Below, in pieces: positions 1 to 8,809 of a stretch of 53,077 nucleotides of DNA. Numbering within the stretch: position 1 is the first letter of the stretch; every line of letters starts with the position of its first letter. The position numbers and the translations under genes are program-made. Source of the stretch: Hyphomicrobiales bacterium. Lineage in GTDB: Bacteria > Pseudomonadota > Alphaproteobacteria > Rhizobiales > Beijerinckiaceae. The stretch lies in NCBI GenBank assembly GCA_028290405.1, contig JAQGJX010000184.1, forward strand, positions 1 through 53,077, read 5' to 3'. The notes beneath the pieces were generated by a model, which saw nothing but the letters and a program-made list of their open reading frames with translations, had not been told where the DNA came from and did no database searches.

Positions 1-1
1 C

Positions 2-343
2 GCCGGATCCCCGGCGGGCTTCACGGCGCCGTTCGACGCGCTGGCGCAGGAGCCGGAGGAGATCGTGCTGCGGGTGCTGCTGCTGGCCTGCGAGGGGCTG
101 GCGCTTGCGCCGGCGCGCCTGTCGCGCTTCGAGAGCGCGCAGCGGCGGCTGGCGGCGGCGCTGGCGTCGCGCGTTCCGCTTTCGTTTACGCTTGGGGGCG
201 CATACTGGCGGCTGGCGCGGGACGGCTCCCTGCGAGTCGCGCCCGAACCTTTGCGCAGGCGCGGCCGGGCGCCTCGCGACATTGGGGGCGCAAACCTGCC
301 CAATTGTGGCGAAGCGCCGGAATTGGTTCACGCAAACGACTAA
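2..343 (+). CDS. tilS: C-terminal part of probable tRNA(Ile)-lysidine synthase (5' truncated by window edge)
   Basis: An open frame enters from the left edge and stops with TAA at 341-343, giving about 113 residues. The visible part is arginine/leucine rich with a short beta-like stretch (FTLGGAYWRLARDG), as in the C-terminal substrate-binding domain of TilS, which modifies the wobble C of the AUA-reading tRNA(Ile) to lysidine. The catalytic N-terminal PP-loop domain lies outside the window. The main support is position: in alphaproteobacteria tilS commonly lies just upstream of ftsH on the same strand, as here with a gap of about 146 bases. No start can be assigned. The identification rests on context plus weak sequence resemblance. 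Confidence 0.5.
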   Translation, partial: AGSPAGFTAPFDALAQEPEEIVLRVLLLACEGLALAPARLSRFESAQRRLAAALASRVPLSFTLGGAYWRLARDGSLRVAPEPLRRRGRAPRDIGGANLPNCGEAPELVHAND

Positions 344-489
344 AAGCAGGCCCCAGATGCGGGCTTCCGCGGCTACGTTCCCTTGGCAATTGGGACGTGG
401 GCGCCTAGATTGAGTTGCAACAGCCCACGGTGCGTGGTCCCGGATATGTCTCCGGCGCATCCTCCGGCAGGTTCTACGGCAGGATCTCA

Positions 490-2409
<1,920 letters not shown>

Positions 2410-2435
2410 GGGCCGGATGAGTTATGGAAATGCAG

Positions 2436-2462
2436 AAAGCCCCGCGCGAGCGGGGCTTTTTT
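2436..2462 (+). terminator. Rho-independent terminator of ftsH
   Basis: Perfect 10-bp stem AAAGCCCCGC / GCGGGGCTTT (2436-2445 and 2450-2459) with a GCGA tetraloop, running into a T tract to 2462, 27 bases after the ftsH stop codon. Confidence 0.93.
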
Positions 2463-2499
2463 GTTGGATCAGAGCCAGGTTCCCGGCTGATTGCGCTCT

Positions 2500-2543
2500 G
2501 GGAGGCGCGCGGTCCAGCGTGGATTCCGGACCGCGCGCCTCCC
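2500..2543. repeat. Palindromic extragenic repeat, copy 1 (full)
   Basis: Perfect 16-bp inverted repeat GGGAGGCGCGCGGTCC (2500-2515) and its complement (2528-2543) around a 12-base loop. The same core occurs between DUF3237 and tolB (28931-28978, imperfect palindrome) and after the toxin gene yoeB (40047-40071, one arm only). All three copies are intergenic, so this looks like a REP-type element. It sits downstream of the ftsH terminator and upstream of the next gene. Confidence 0.75.
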
Positions 2544-2630
2544 GGCGCGCTCTGTTCTTATATCAGGGACCTTGCCAAACCCGCCGTTTTCCGGCTCATG
2601 TCTCCCCAGCAATTCAGGGGAGGGAAACAC

Positions 2631-3617
2631 ATGCGATCCATCATCGGCCGGGCGCTCGGCGCCGCTCTCATGCTGGGCGCCAGCGCCTTTGCAGCCCGCG
2701 CGCAGGTTCCGGCGGACTTTCCCAACAAGCCGCTCAAGCTCATCACGCTGACCACGGCCGGCGGGACGCTGGACATTCTGGCGCGCATGATCGCCGACGA
2801 CATCGGCAAGCAATGGGGCCAGCAGGTCATCGTCGAGAACCGCGTCGGGGCGGGCGGCAACATCGGCGCTGAGGCGACCGCGCGCTCGGCGCCGGACGGC
2901 TACACGATCGGCATGGTGACGGTCTCGAGCCATGGCATCAACACCACGCTCTACGGCGAGCGCATGCGCTATGACGCCGTGAAGGATTTCGCGCCCATCA
3001 TCCTCGCGGCCGAGACCAAGAACGTCATCGTGGTGCATCCCTCTCTGCCGGTGAAGACGGTGCCCGAGCTGATCGCCTACGCGAAGGCCAACCCGGACAA
3101 GATCTCGTTCGGCTCGGCGGGCACCGGCACCACCCAGCACCTCTCGGGCGAGATGGTGAAGATGATGACGGGCGTGAAGATGCAGCACGTGCCCTACCGG
3201 GGCGCGGCGGCCGCCGTTCCGGACCTGCTGTCGGGCCAGACGCAATTGATGTTCGTCACCATTCCGGACGTGATCTCGCACATACAGGCGGGCACGTTGC
3301 GGCCCATCGGCATCACCTCGAAGGAGCGCTCGCGCTCCCTGCCGGACGTTGTGCCCATGGCCGAGCAGGGCTGGCCCGATTTCGACGTACGCGGCTGGTT
3401 TGGCGTCGTGGCGCCTGCGGGCACGCCCAAGGCCATCGTGGACAAGTACAACGCCACCATCAAGGCGATGCTGGCGCGCAGCGACACCCAGGCGAAAATG
3501 CTCGCCATGGGGCTGGATTCCCTGTCGAGCACGCCTGAGGAATTCGCCGGCTTCATCAAGTCGGAAGTCGAGAAATGGGCGCCAGTCGTCAAGGCGTCCG
3601 GCGCCAAGGTGGAATAG
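2631..3617 (+). CDS. Tripartite tricarboxylate transporter (Bug/TctC family) substrate-binding protein
   Basis: 328 residues. Residues 1-24 form a signal peptide ending in AFAARA; the mature protein has the TctC/Bug two-lobed fold, with typical stretches such as PDGYTIGMV, FGSAGTGTTQHLSGEM, HVPYRGAAAAVPDLLSGQ and GWFGVVAPAGTPKAIV. This family binds carboxylated compounds in the periplasm and delivers them to TctA/TctB permeases. No tctA or tctB lies nearby, so it is an orphan binding protein, as is common for Bug proteins. Start: ATG 2631 behind AGGGGAGGG (2616-2624). The ligand cannot be told from sequence. It is convergent with the isomerase gene at 3636. Confidence 0.93.
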   Translation: MRSIIGRALGAALMLGASAFAARAQVPADFPNKPLKLITLTTAGGTLDILARMIADDIGKQWGQQVIVENRVGAGGNIGAEATARSAPDGYTIGMVTVSSHGINTTLYGERMRYDAVKDFAPIILAAETKNVIVVHPSLPVKTVPELIAYAKANPDKISFGSAGTGTTQHLSGEMVKMMTGVKMQHVPYRGAAAAVPDLLSGQTQLMFVTIPDVISHIQAGTLRPIGITSKERSRSLPDVVPMAEQGWPDFDVRGWFGVVAPAGTPKAIVDKYNATIKAMLARSDTQAKMLAMGLDSLSSTPEEFAGFIKSEVEKWAPVVKASGAKVE

Positions 3618-3624
3618 CCCACAA

Positions 3625-3650
3625 GGCCTCGCCGCTCAGGCGGCGGGGCC
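3625..3650. terminator. Hairpin between convergent genes (possible bidirectional terminator)
   Basis: 10-bp stem GGCCTCGCCG / CGGCGGGGCC (one G-U pair), loop CTCAGG, lying 7 bases after the binding-protein stop and overlapping the last codons and stop of the minus-strand isomerase. There is no T tract on either side, so intrinsic termination is unproven. Confidence 0.4.
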
Positions 3651-4259
3651 GTTCCATGCGCCGTCCCGGAGCCATCGCTCCAGCATCCATAGATGATCGT
3701 TGCCGAAGAAGGGCTCGTCGTCGGCGATGAAGAACGGGGCGCCGAAGACGCCCGCCGCGATGGCGCTGTCCACGTCGGCGATCAGCGCGCGCTTGACGGG
3801 ATCGGAGGCGACGGCGTCCGCCAGCTCAGCGGGGTCCACGCCAAGCCGGGCGGCCTCCTCCATGCTCGCCTCCACGGGGGTGATGTCGAGCCCGTCCACC
3901 CAGAGCCTGCGATAGATCGCCTTCGCGAAGGCTTTCGCCAGCTCCGGGTCGCGCTGCTTCAGCCACACATAGGCGCGCATGGCGGCGAGGGAGTTGTGGC
4001 CCTTGAGGCCATGGCGGCGCAGGGGCACGCCCCAGATTTTCGCCAGCCGCTCCATGTCGCGCACGAGATAAGGGCCCTTGAGCGGATATTCGCCCAGCGG
4101 CTTCATGCCCATCACCTTCATGACGGTGACGCCGACCAGCACCGGGCGCCAGTCCACCGTGCGCCCGTGGCGCGCCGCCAGCGCGTCGATCTGGGTGGAG
4201 GCGATGTAGCCGAAGGGCGAGAGCAGGTCGAAATAGAACGCGACGGGGGGCTTGCTCAT
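3636..4259 (-). CDS. DsbA-fold isomerase, 2-hydroxychromene-2-carboxylate isomerase family
   Basis: 207 residues. It begins with the family signature FYFDLLSPFGYIAS, where Ser14 is in the position that replaces the redox cysteine in glutathione-dependent HCCA isomerases. A C-terminal GVFGAPFFIADDEPFFGNDHL segment matches the family's cis-Pro and substrate-side loops. These kappa-class GST-like enzymes isomerise aromatic-ring-derived intermediates using glutathione. The ATG at 4259 overlaps the stop of the upstream acyl-CoA synthetase (ATGA), so the two are translationally coupled and probably act in one catabolic route. The actual substrate is unknown. Confidence 0.9.
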   Translation of the reverse strand: MSKPPVAFYFDLLSPFGYIASTQIDALAARHGRTVDWRPVLVGVTVMKVMGMKPLGEYPLKGPYLVRDMERLAKIWGVPLRRHGLKGHNSLAAMRAYVWLKQRDPELAKAFAKAIYRRLWVDGLDITPVEASMEEAARLGVDPAELADAVASDPVKRALIADVDSAIAAGVFGAPFFIADDEPFFGNDHLWMLERWLRDGAWNGPAA

Positions 4260-5842
4260 GAGGCGGCGCCCGCCGTCTCGGCCGCCAGCATCTCGCGCAT
4301 CTTCACCTTCGCGACCTTGCCGAAGCCGATGCGCGGCACGTCGTCCACGATGCGGATCTCGCGCGGAACCTTGAATTTCGCCAGCGAGGCCCGGCAATGG
4401 GCTTCAATCTCGGCGCGCAGCGCCTCGCGGTCGCAGGCGGGTTCGCGCGGGATCACGAAGGCGACCACGCATTCGCCCCATGTCTCGTCGGGCCGGCCCA
4501 CCACGGCGACTTCGCGCACGCCCGCCACCTGCGCGACGCAGGCCTCCACCTCGCCGCCCGAAACGCCTTCGCCGCCCACCTTGATGACGTCCTTTGTGCG
4601 GTCTGCGAATTCGATCCAGCCGCTCTCCAGCAGCACCACGCGGTCGCCGGTGATGAAGCGCCCTTGAGCGTCGAAGGCCTCGCGGGTCGCCTTTTCGTTG
4701 CCGTCGTATTCGCGGAAGATCGAAAGGCCGCGCACGCCCCCCACGGTCAGGTGGCCGGTCTCGCCGGGCGCGACCGGGCGGCCGTCGTCGTCGTCGATGT
4801 GGATCGCGTAAGCTGACGAGGGGCGCCCGATGGAGCGGCCCGGCTGCAGGCTCCACGGATCGCCCACGATGCCCTGGGTGACCATTTCGGTCATGCCCCA
4901 GCCGCTCACCTCGCGCACGCCGAAGTGCTTGGCGACGCTGGGCGTGTGGTTGGCGGTGGTGAACTGCCGGAAGGAATGGGCCGGGACCGGCTGCTGCGCC
5001 AGCACGCTCGTGGTGAACTTCACCTGCGAGGTGATGGTGGCCTTGTGGGGCACGGCGGCCGACCAGAAGCGGCTGCCGGAGAAGCGCGGTTGCAGCACCA
5101 CCGTGCCGCCGGTGAAATACGCCGCCAGGAACGACCACGAGAAGCCGACCACGTGAAAGAGCGGCAGGAACACATGGTAGATGTCCTCGTGCCGGACGCC
5201 CTGCTGAAGGGCCGCCATCTTGCCGCCCCACAGCACGTTGGCGTGGGTCCACACCACGCCCTTGGCGCGCGAGGTCGTGCCGGTGGTGAAGAGAATGAGC
5301 GCCGCCGCAAGGGGATCGGGCGCGCGCGCCGGCGCCCGCTCGCCCATGAGGCGCTCGAAGCCTTCCGCGTGGGAGGGCGCGCGGGCGGGGGCGTCGCCGG
5401 CGTCCGTCTGCGTGACGGCGATCCATTCCAGCCCCTTGCAGGAGGCGACCGCGTCCAGCAGCTTCGGCTGGGTGATGGCCGCGCGCACCCCGGAGGCTTC
5501 CGCGACGTCGCGCACCTCGGGGGCGGCGAGGGCGGGATTGCCCAGCACCGCAATGGCGCCGATCCACCCGCAGGCGAAGCGGGCGATGAGGGTTTGGGGC
5601 GAGTTCTCCAGATGCACCAGCACCCGATCGCCCGCCGTCACGCCGCGCGCCGTCAGGCCGCCCGCCACGCGCGCCACGTCGTCCTCGAACTGCGCCCACG
5701 TCCACGTGACCGCCGGGCCCTCGAAGGGCGCCCAGACGAGGAACGGCTTGTCGGGATGCATGCGCGCGCGCTCGCGCAGGTGCGAGGCGGAATCCATGCC
5801 GAGGAACGGGTGGAGATAAGCGAGGTCGTTGATGTGCGCCAT
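4256..5842 (-). CDS. AMP-dependent acyl-CoA synthetase / ligase
   Basis: 528 residues, an ANL-superfamily enzyme. Motifs in order: phosphate-binding loop FTTGTTSRAKGV (185-196), adenine motif GWGMTEM (314-320), TGD (398-400), hinge and nucleotide region FADRTKDVIKVGGEGVSGGE (412-431), and catalytic lysine in GFGK (Lys509). It activates a carboxylic acid to its acyl-AMP and then to the CoA thioester. The substrate pocket does not reveal acid length or type from reading alone. It is the first gene of a two-gene operon with the HCCA-isomerase-like gene (4-bp overlap), suggesting use of an aromatic or cyclic acid. That link is inference. Confidence 0.93.
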   Translation of the reverse strand: MAHINDLAYLHPFLGMDSASHLRERARMHPDKPFLVWAPFEGPAVTWTWAQFEDDVARVAGGLTARGVTAGDRVLVHLENSPQTLIARFACGWIGAIAVLGNPALAAPEVRDVAEASGVRAAITQPKLLDAVASCKGLEWIAVTQTDAGDAPARAPSHAEGFERLMGERAPARAPDPLAAALILFTTGTTSRAKGVVWTHANVLWGGKMAALQQGVRHEDIYHVFLPLFHVVGFSWSFLAAYFTGGTVVLQPRFSGSRFWSAAVPHKATITSQVKFTTSVLAQQPVPAHSFRQFTTANHTPSVAKHFGVREVSGWGMTEMVTQGIVGDPWSLQPGRSIGRPSSAYAIHIDDDDGRPVAPGETGHLTVGGVRGLSIFREYDGNEKATREAFDAQGRFITGDRVVLLESGWIEFADRTKDVIKVGGEGVSGGEVEACVAQVAGVREVAVVGRPDETWGECVVAFVIPREPACDREALRAEIEAHCRASLAKFKVPREIRIVDDVPRIGFGKVAKVKMREMLAAETAGAAS

Positions 5843-5949
5843 CGTGCGTTTCCTGAAGCTCTGTTTGCTCGCACTATGGCTTCGCCAGCCGCGAGGGCAA
5901 GCTGAAAAACATCAGTCTCCCTGATGAAGCCCGTCCATGAGCCCTCGGC

Positions 5950-6771
5950 TCAGCTCTCCCACGCCGCCGGCGCCGCCTCGGCCAGGCGCCCGCCGAGCCG
6001 CACGGGGGCGATCATGCTGGCGAGCCCGCGCCCGTCCGTCTCCAGCGCCACCCCGCACAGGGTGGCGGGGCCCTCGGCGGGCTCGAACCGGCCGGACGAG
6101 ATGCGGCGCGTGAAGCGGTTGAGCGGCTCGGCCTTCTGCATGCCGATCACCGAATCATAATCGCCCGTCATCCCGGCGTCCGTCTGGTAGCCGGTGCCGC
6201 CCGGCAGGATCTGCGCGTCGGCGGTGGGCACATGGGTGTGGGTGCCCACAACCAGCGAGGCGCGCCCGTCGGCGAAGTGCCCCATGGTGAACTTCTCGCT
6301 GGTGGTCTCGGCGTGAATGTCGATGATCGTGGCGTCCGCCGCCATGCCCAGCGGGCAGGCCTCCAGTTCGCGGTCCACCGCCGCGAAGGGATCGTCCAGC
6401 GGGTCCATGAAGATGCGGCCCATGACGTTCATCACCAGCACGCGGGCGCCGTTCTGGGCTTCGATCAGGTTGGCGCCGCGTCCGGGCGTTCCGGCGGGAT
6501 AGTTGGCGGGGCGGATGAGGCGGGTCTGGCGCTCGATGAACACCAGCGCCTCGCGTTGGTCCCAAGCGTGGTTGCCGAGCGTGATGGCGTCGGCGCCCGC
6601 CGCGATGAACTCCTCGCAAATGGATTCCGTGATGCCGAAGCCGCCCGCGGCGTTCTCGCCGTTGACGACGACGAAATCGAGCTTCCAGCGTCGGCGCAGT
6701 TCCGGCAGCTTAGAGGTCAGGATGTTGCGGCCGGTGCGGCCCACCACGTCGCCGATGAAGAGAAGTCGCAT
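5950..6771 (-). CDS. ymdB: TIGR00282-family metallophosphoesterase (YmdB-like)
   Basis: 273 residues, full length for the family. Metal ligands are visible: Asp8 in FIGDVVG, Glu39-Asn40 in NGENAAGG, Asn67-His68 in GNHAWD, and later histidines in the VGTHTHVPTAD segment. YmdB proteins are dinuclear-metal phosphodiesterases reported to act on cyclic nucleotides. The ATG shares a base with the stop of fau (TAATG), so the two form an operon, an arrangement widespread in alphaproteobacteria. The symbol follows the Bacillus family name; the E. coli gene called ymdB is unrelated. Confidence 0.92.
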   Translation of the reverse strand: MRLLFIGDVVGRTGRNILTSKLPELRRRWKLDFVVVNGENAAGGFGITESICEEFIAAGADAITLGNHAWDQREALVFIERQTRLIRPANYPAGTPGRGANLIEAQNGARVLVMNVMGRIFMDPLDDPFAAVDRELEACPLGMAADATIIDIHAETTSEKFTMGHFADGRASLVVGTHTHVPTADAQILPGGTGYQTDAGMTGDYDSVIGMQKAEPLNRFTRRISSGRFEPAEGPATLCGVALETDGRGLASMIAPVRLGGRLAEAAPAAWES

Positions 6772-7388
6772 TACCGGTGTCCCGTGCTGTCAGGGTCGCG
6801 CCACGCCAGCGAGCAGTCGATCAGCTCGCGTTCGGTGAGGATGAAATCAAGCGGCTGGTCGTGCGCCTCTTCGGGCGCCCTGTCGATCTCCTGCACGCCG
6901 AAGGCGAGCCCGATGGCGGGGGCGGCGCGCGCCGCACGGATGGCCGCCAGGGTCGCATCGTAATAGCCGCCGCCGTAGCCGATGCGGAACCCGCGCCTGT
7001 CGAAGGCGGCGAGCGGCACGAACAGCAGGTCGGGCTGCACGACGGGCAGGTGCGGGGCGGGCTCGGGAATGCGCATGGCGCCTTCCACCAGGGGCAGCCC
7101 CTGCTTCCAGCGCCGGAAGGCCAGCGGCGTCCCCGGGGCGCCGGCGGACGGCAGAGCTGTGGTGAACTCGTGGTAGTCGAGCGCCGCCAGCAACATCAGC
7201 GTGTCGGGCTCCGTGCCGATCGGCCAGAAGGCCGCGACGGTGCGGGCGAAGGCGCGGCGCGCCAGTTCCACCCCCTGCAGGGCGATCCGCTCGGCGAAGG
7301 CGTCGCGCACGGAATCGTCCACGCCCGCGCGGCGTTGGAGGGCGGCGCGGCGGAGTTCGGCCTTGGACAGGGGAGACGTCGCTTCCAT
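6771..7388 (-). CDS. fau: 5-formyltetrahydrofolate cyclo-ligase
   Basis: 205 residues. It converts 5-formyl-THF to 5,10-methenyl-THF using ATP, salvaging an inhibitory folate. The family hallmark GYGGGYYD and the preceding DLLFVPLAAFDRRGFRIG segment are present, as is an N-terminal KAELRRAALQRR helix carrying the ATP-side basic residues. It lies directly downstream of the 6S RNA on the same strand, the ssrS-fau arrangement conserved across proteobacteria, so it may be expressed as a read-through extension of the 6S transcript. It overlaps ymdB by one base. Confidence 0.95.
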   Translation of the reverse strand: MEATSPLSKAELRRAALQRRAGVDDSVRDAFAERIALQGVELARRAFARTVAAFWPIGTEPDTLMLLAALDYHEFTTALPSAGAPGTPLAFRRWKQGLPLVEGAMRIPEPAPHLPVVQPDLLFVPLAAFDRRGFRIGYGGGYYDATLAAIRAARAAPAIGLAFGVQEIDRAPEEAHDQPLDFILTERELIDCSLAWRDPDSTGHR

Positions 7389-7447
7389 GCCATGCTGGCT
7401 AGCATGAGCGGGCGAGAGGCGAAAGGCGTGAGCGCGGAGCCGCCAGA

Positions 7448-7611
7448 GCCGTGGGACATCGATCCCGGGAACCTACACAGTAGGTGGGCGCCGTGTGCCC
7501 AAGTCCACGGACAAGGGCAGGTACAGCTCCCGTTCGGATCGATAAGGCCCCGGGTATACTGATCCTCACGCACAAGGCAGCCCCGCAGGGCCAATCTAGG
7601 CGTCCCACAGC
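7448..7611 (-). ncRNA. ssrS: 6S RNA
   Basis: Read on the minus strand, a transcript of about 164 nt can be drawn with a terminal stem GCTGTGGGAC (7611-7602) pairing with GTCCCACGGC (7457-7448), a large open middle, a small 3'-side hairpin CCTAC-tgt-GTAGG, and an apical hairpin TGCCC-TT-GTCC-GT-GGAC-TT-GGGCA. This is the architecture of 6S RNA, which mimics an open promoter and binds sigma70-RNA polymerase in stationary phase. The position, 60 bases upstream of fau on the same strand, matches ssrS-fau linkage. The ends are set from the closing stem only. No large open frame on either strand here looks like a real gene. Confidence 0.82.
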
Positions 7612-7735
7612 CCGGGCGCCAGTGCGCAATGTGCCGGCGGGGCGATTTTTGCTGTTCCGGGCGCGCAATTGCTGCGCTACGCTCGCCGCTGGAATCCGAG
7701 CGCCCGCATGAGGCGCCGGACTGGGAGGACGAGAC

Positions 7736-8734
7736 ATGATCCACACGCTCCGTCATCGCGCGTTGGCCGTCGCGGCGGGCGCCGTCGCGGCGCTGGCCCT
7801 CGCGGGGGCCCCGGCGTTCGCGCAATCTGCCGCCAAACCGGACGTCCGCATCGCCACCGGCACGCCGGGCGGCGCCTATTACGTCATGGGCGCGGTGCTG
7901 GCCGACGTGTTGACCCGCAGCGGACGGGTGGCTTCGGCGACGGCGGAAGCCGCCAGCGGCGCCATCGAATCCGCGCGGCTCGTGGATTCCGGCCAGTCCA
8001 CGCTGGCCGCCATGGACGCCAACTGGGTGGACCTGGGCCTCAAGGGCGGCGCGCCGTTCAAGAAGAAGATCGATCTTGTCACCATCGTGCCGCTGGGCGT
8101 ATGGGGGCTGTTCTTCGTGTCGCTGCAGGACGGCGAGGTGAAGTCCCTCGACGACCTCAAGGGCAAGCGCGTGGCGGTGGGCGCCAAGGGCAGCGGCATG
8201 GAGATGCACGCGCGCCAGATCATCACCTCCATCGGGTGGGATTTCGAAAAAGACATCAAGCCCGTCTACCTCGCCTTCGGGCCCGGGGCGTCGGCGGTGC
8301 GCGAAGGCCGCGCGGACGCGCAGCTCCAGTGCTGCATCCCCAACGCGGGCCTGAGCGAACTGAGCGAACTCGCCAAGGCCCGCATGGTCACCATGTCTCC
8401 CGACCAGTTGAAGAAGACGGTCGGCGAGGGGCGCGTCTACGCTTCCGGCTTCCTGAAGAAGGACGCGTTCCGGGGCCACGCCCAGGACACGCCGGTCATC
8501 AACATTCTCAACGGCTACATGGGCGTCGCCTCGCTGGACGAGAACACCGCCTACGTGATCGCCAAGACGTACATTGAGAACATCGACCAGATGATCGAGA
8601 AGACGCCCCAGTACGCGTCCGTGAAGGAACTTTTCGAGCAGGCGAAGACGGCGGGGCCAGGCGTGCTGGAGATGGGCGCGCCGCTGCATCCGGGAGCCGT
8701 GCGCGCCTTCCGGGAAGCGGGCATCCTCAAGTAA
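7736..8734 (+). CDS. TAXI-family TRAP transporter solute-binding protein
   Basis: 332 residues with a signal peptide (about 1-30, ending APAFA-Q). The mature N terminus VRIATGTPGGAYYVMGAVLA is the typical TAXI opening, followed by KSLDDLKGKRVAVGAKGSGME and PGASAVREGRADAQLQCC. TAXI proteins are periplasmic binding subunits of TRAP carriers that use an ion gradient; known or proposed ligands include glutamate and other small organic acids. Start: ATG 7736 behind GGGAGG. A hairpin separates it from the fused permease gene. The pair lies between the 6S RNA and zapA, where most relatives have nothing. Confidence 0.93.
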   Translation: MIHTLRHRALAVAAGAVAALALAGAPAFAQSAAKPDVRIATGTPGGAYYVMGAVLADVLTRSGRVASATAEAASGAIESARLVDSGQSTLAAMDANWVDLGLKGGAPFKKKIDLVTIVPLGVWGLFFVSLQDGEVKSLDDLKGKRVAVGAKGSGMEMHARQIITSIGWDFEKDIKPVYLAFGPGASAVREGRADAQLQCCIPNAGLSELSELAKARMVTMSPDQLKKTVGEGRVYASGFLKKDAFRGHAQDTPVINILNGYMGVASLDENTAYVIAKTYIENIDQMIEKTPQYASVKELFEQAKTAGPGVLEMGAPLHPGAVRAFREAGILK

Positions 8735-8756
8735 CTTTCGCGGCCTTCAAGATCAT

Positions 8757-8780
8757 CGCGCCGCGCAGGGTCGCGGCGCG
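8757..8780 (+). terminator. Intercistronic hairpin between TAXI binding protein and permease
   Basis: Perfect 9-bp stem CGCGCCGCG / CGCGGCGCG with a 6-base loop (CAGGGT), 22 bases after the stop, without a T tract. Probably a processing or stabilising hairpin that leaves more binding-protein than permease message. A comparable hairpin sits in the second TRAP operon (26573-26597). Confidence 0.5.
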
Positions 8781-8809
8781 CCCGCATGTCGAGGAAAGAG
8801 CGGACGCAG

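Noticed and set aside
415-489. Upstream TTG start extending FtsH by 25 residues
   Set aside because: The ATG at 490 has a good ribosome site and starts right before the first membrane helix, as in other FtsH proteins.
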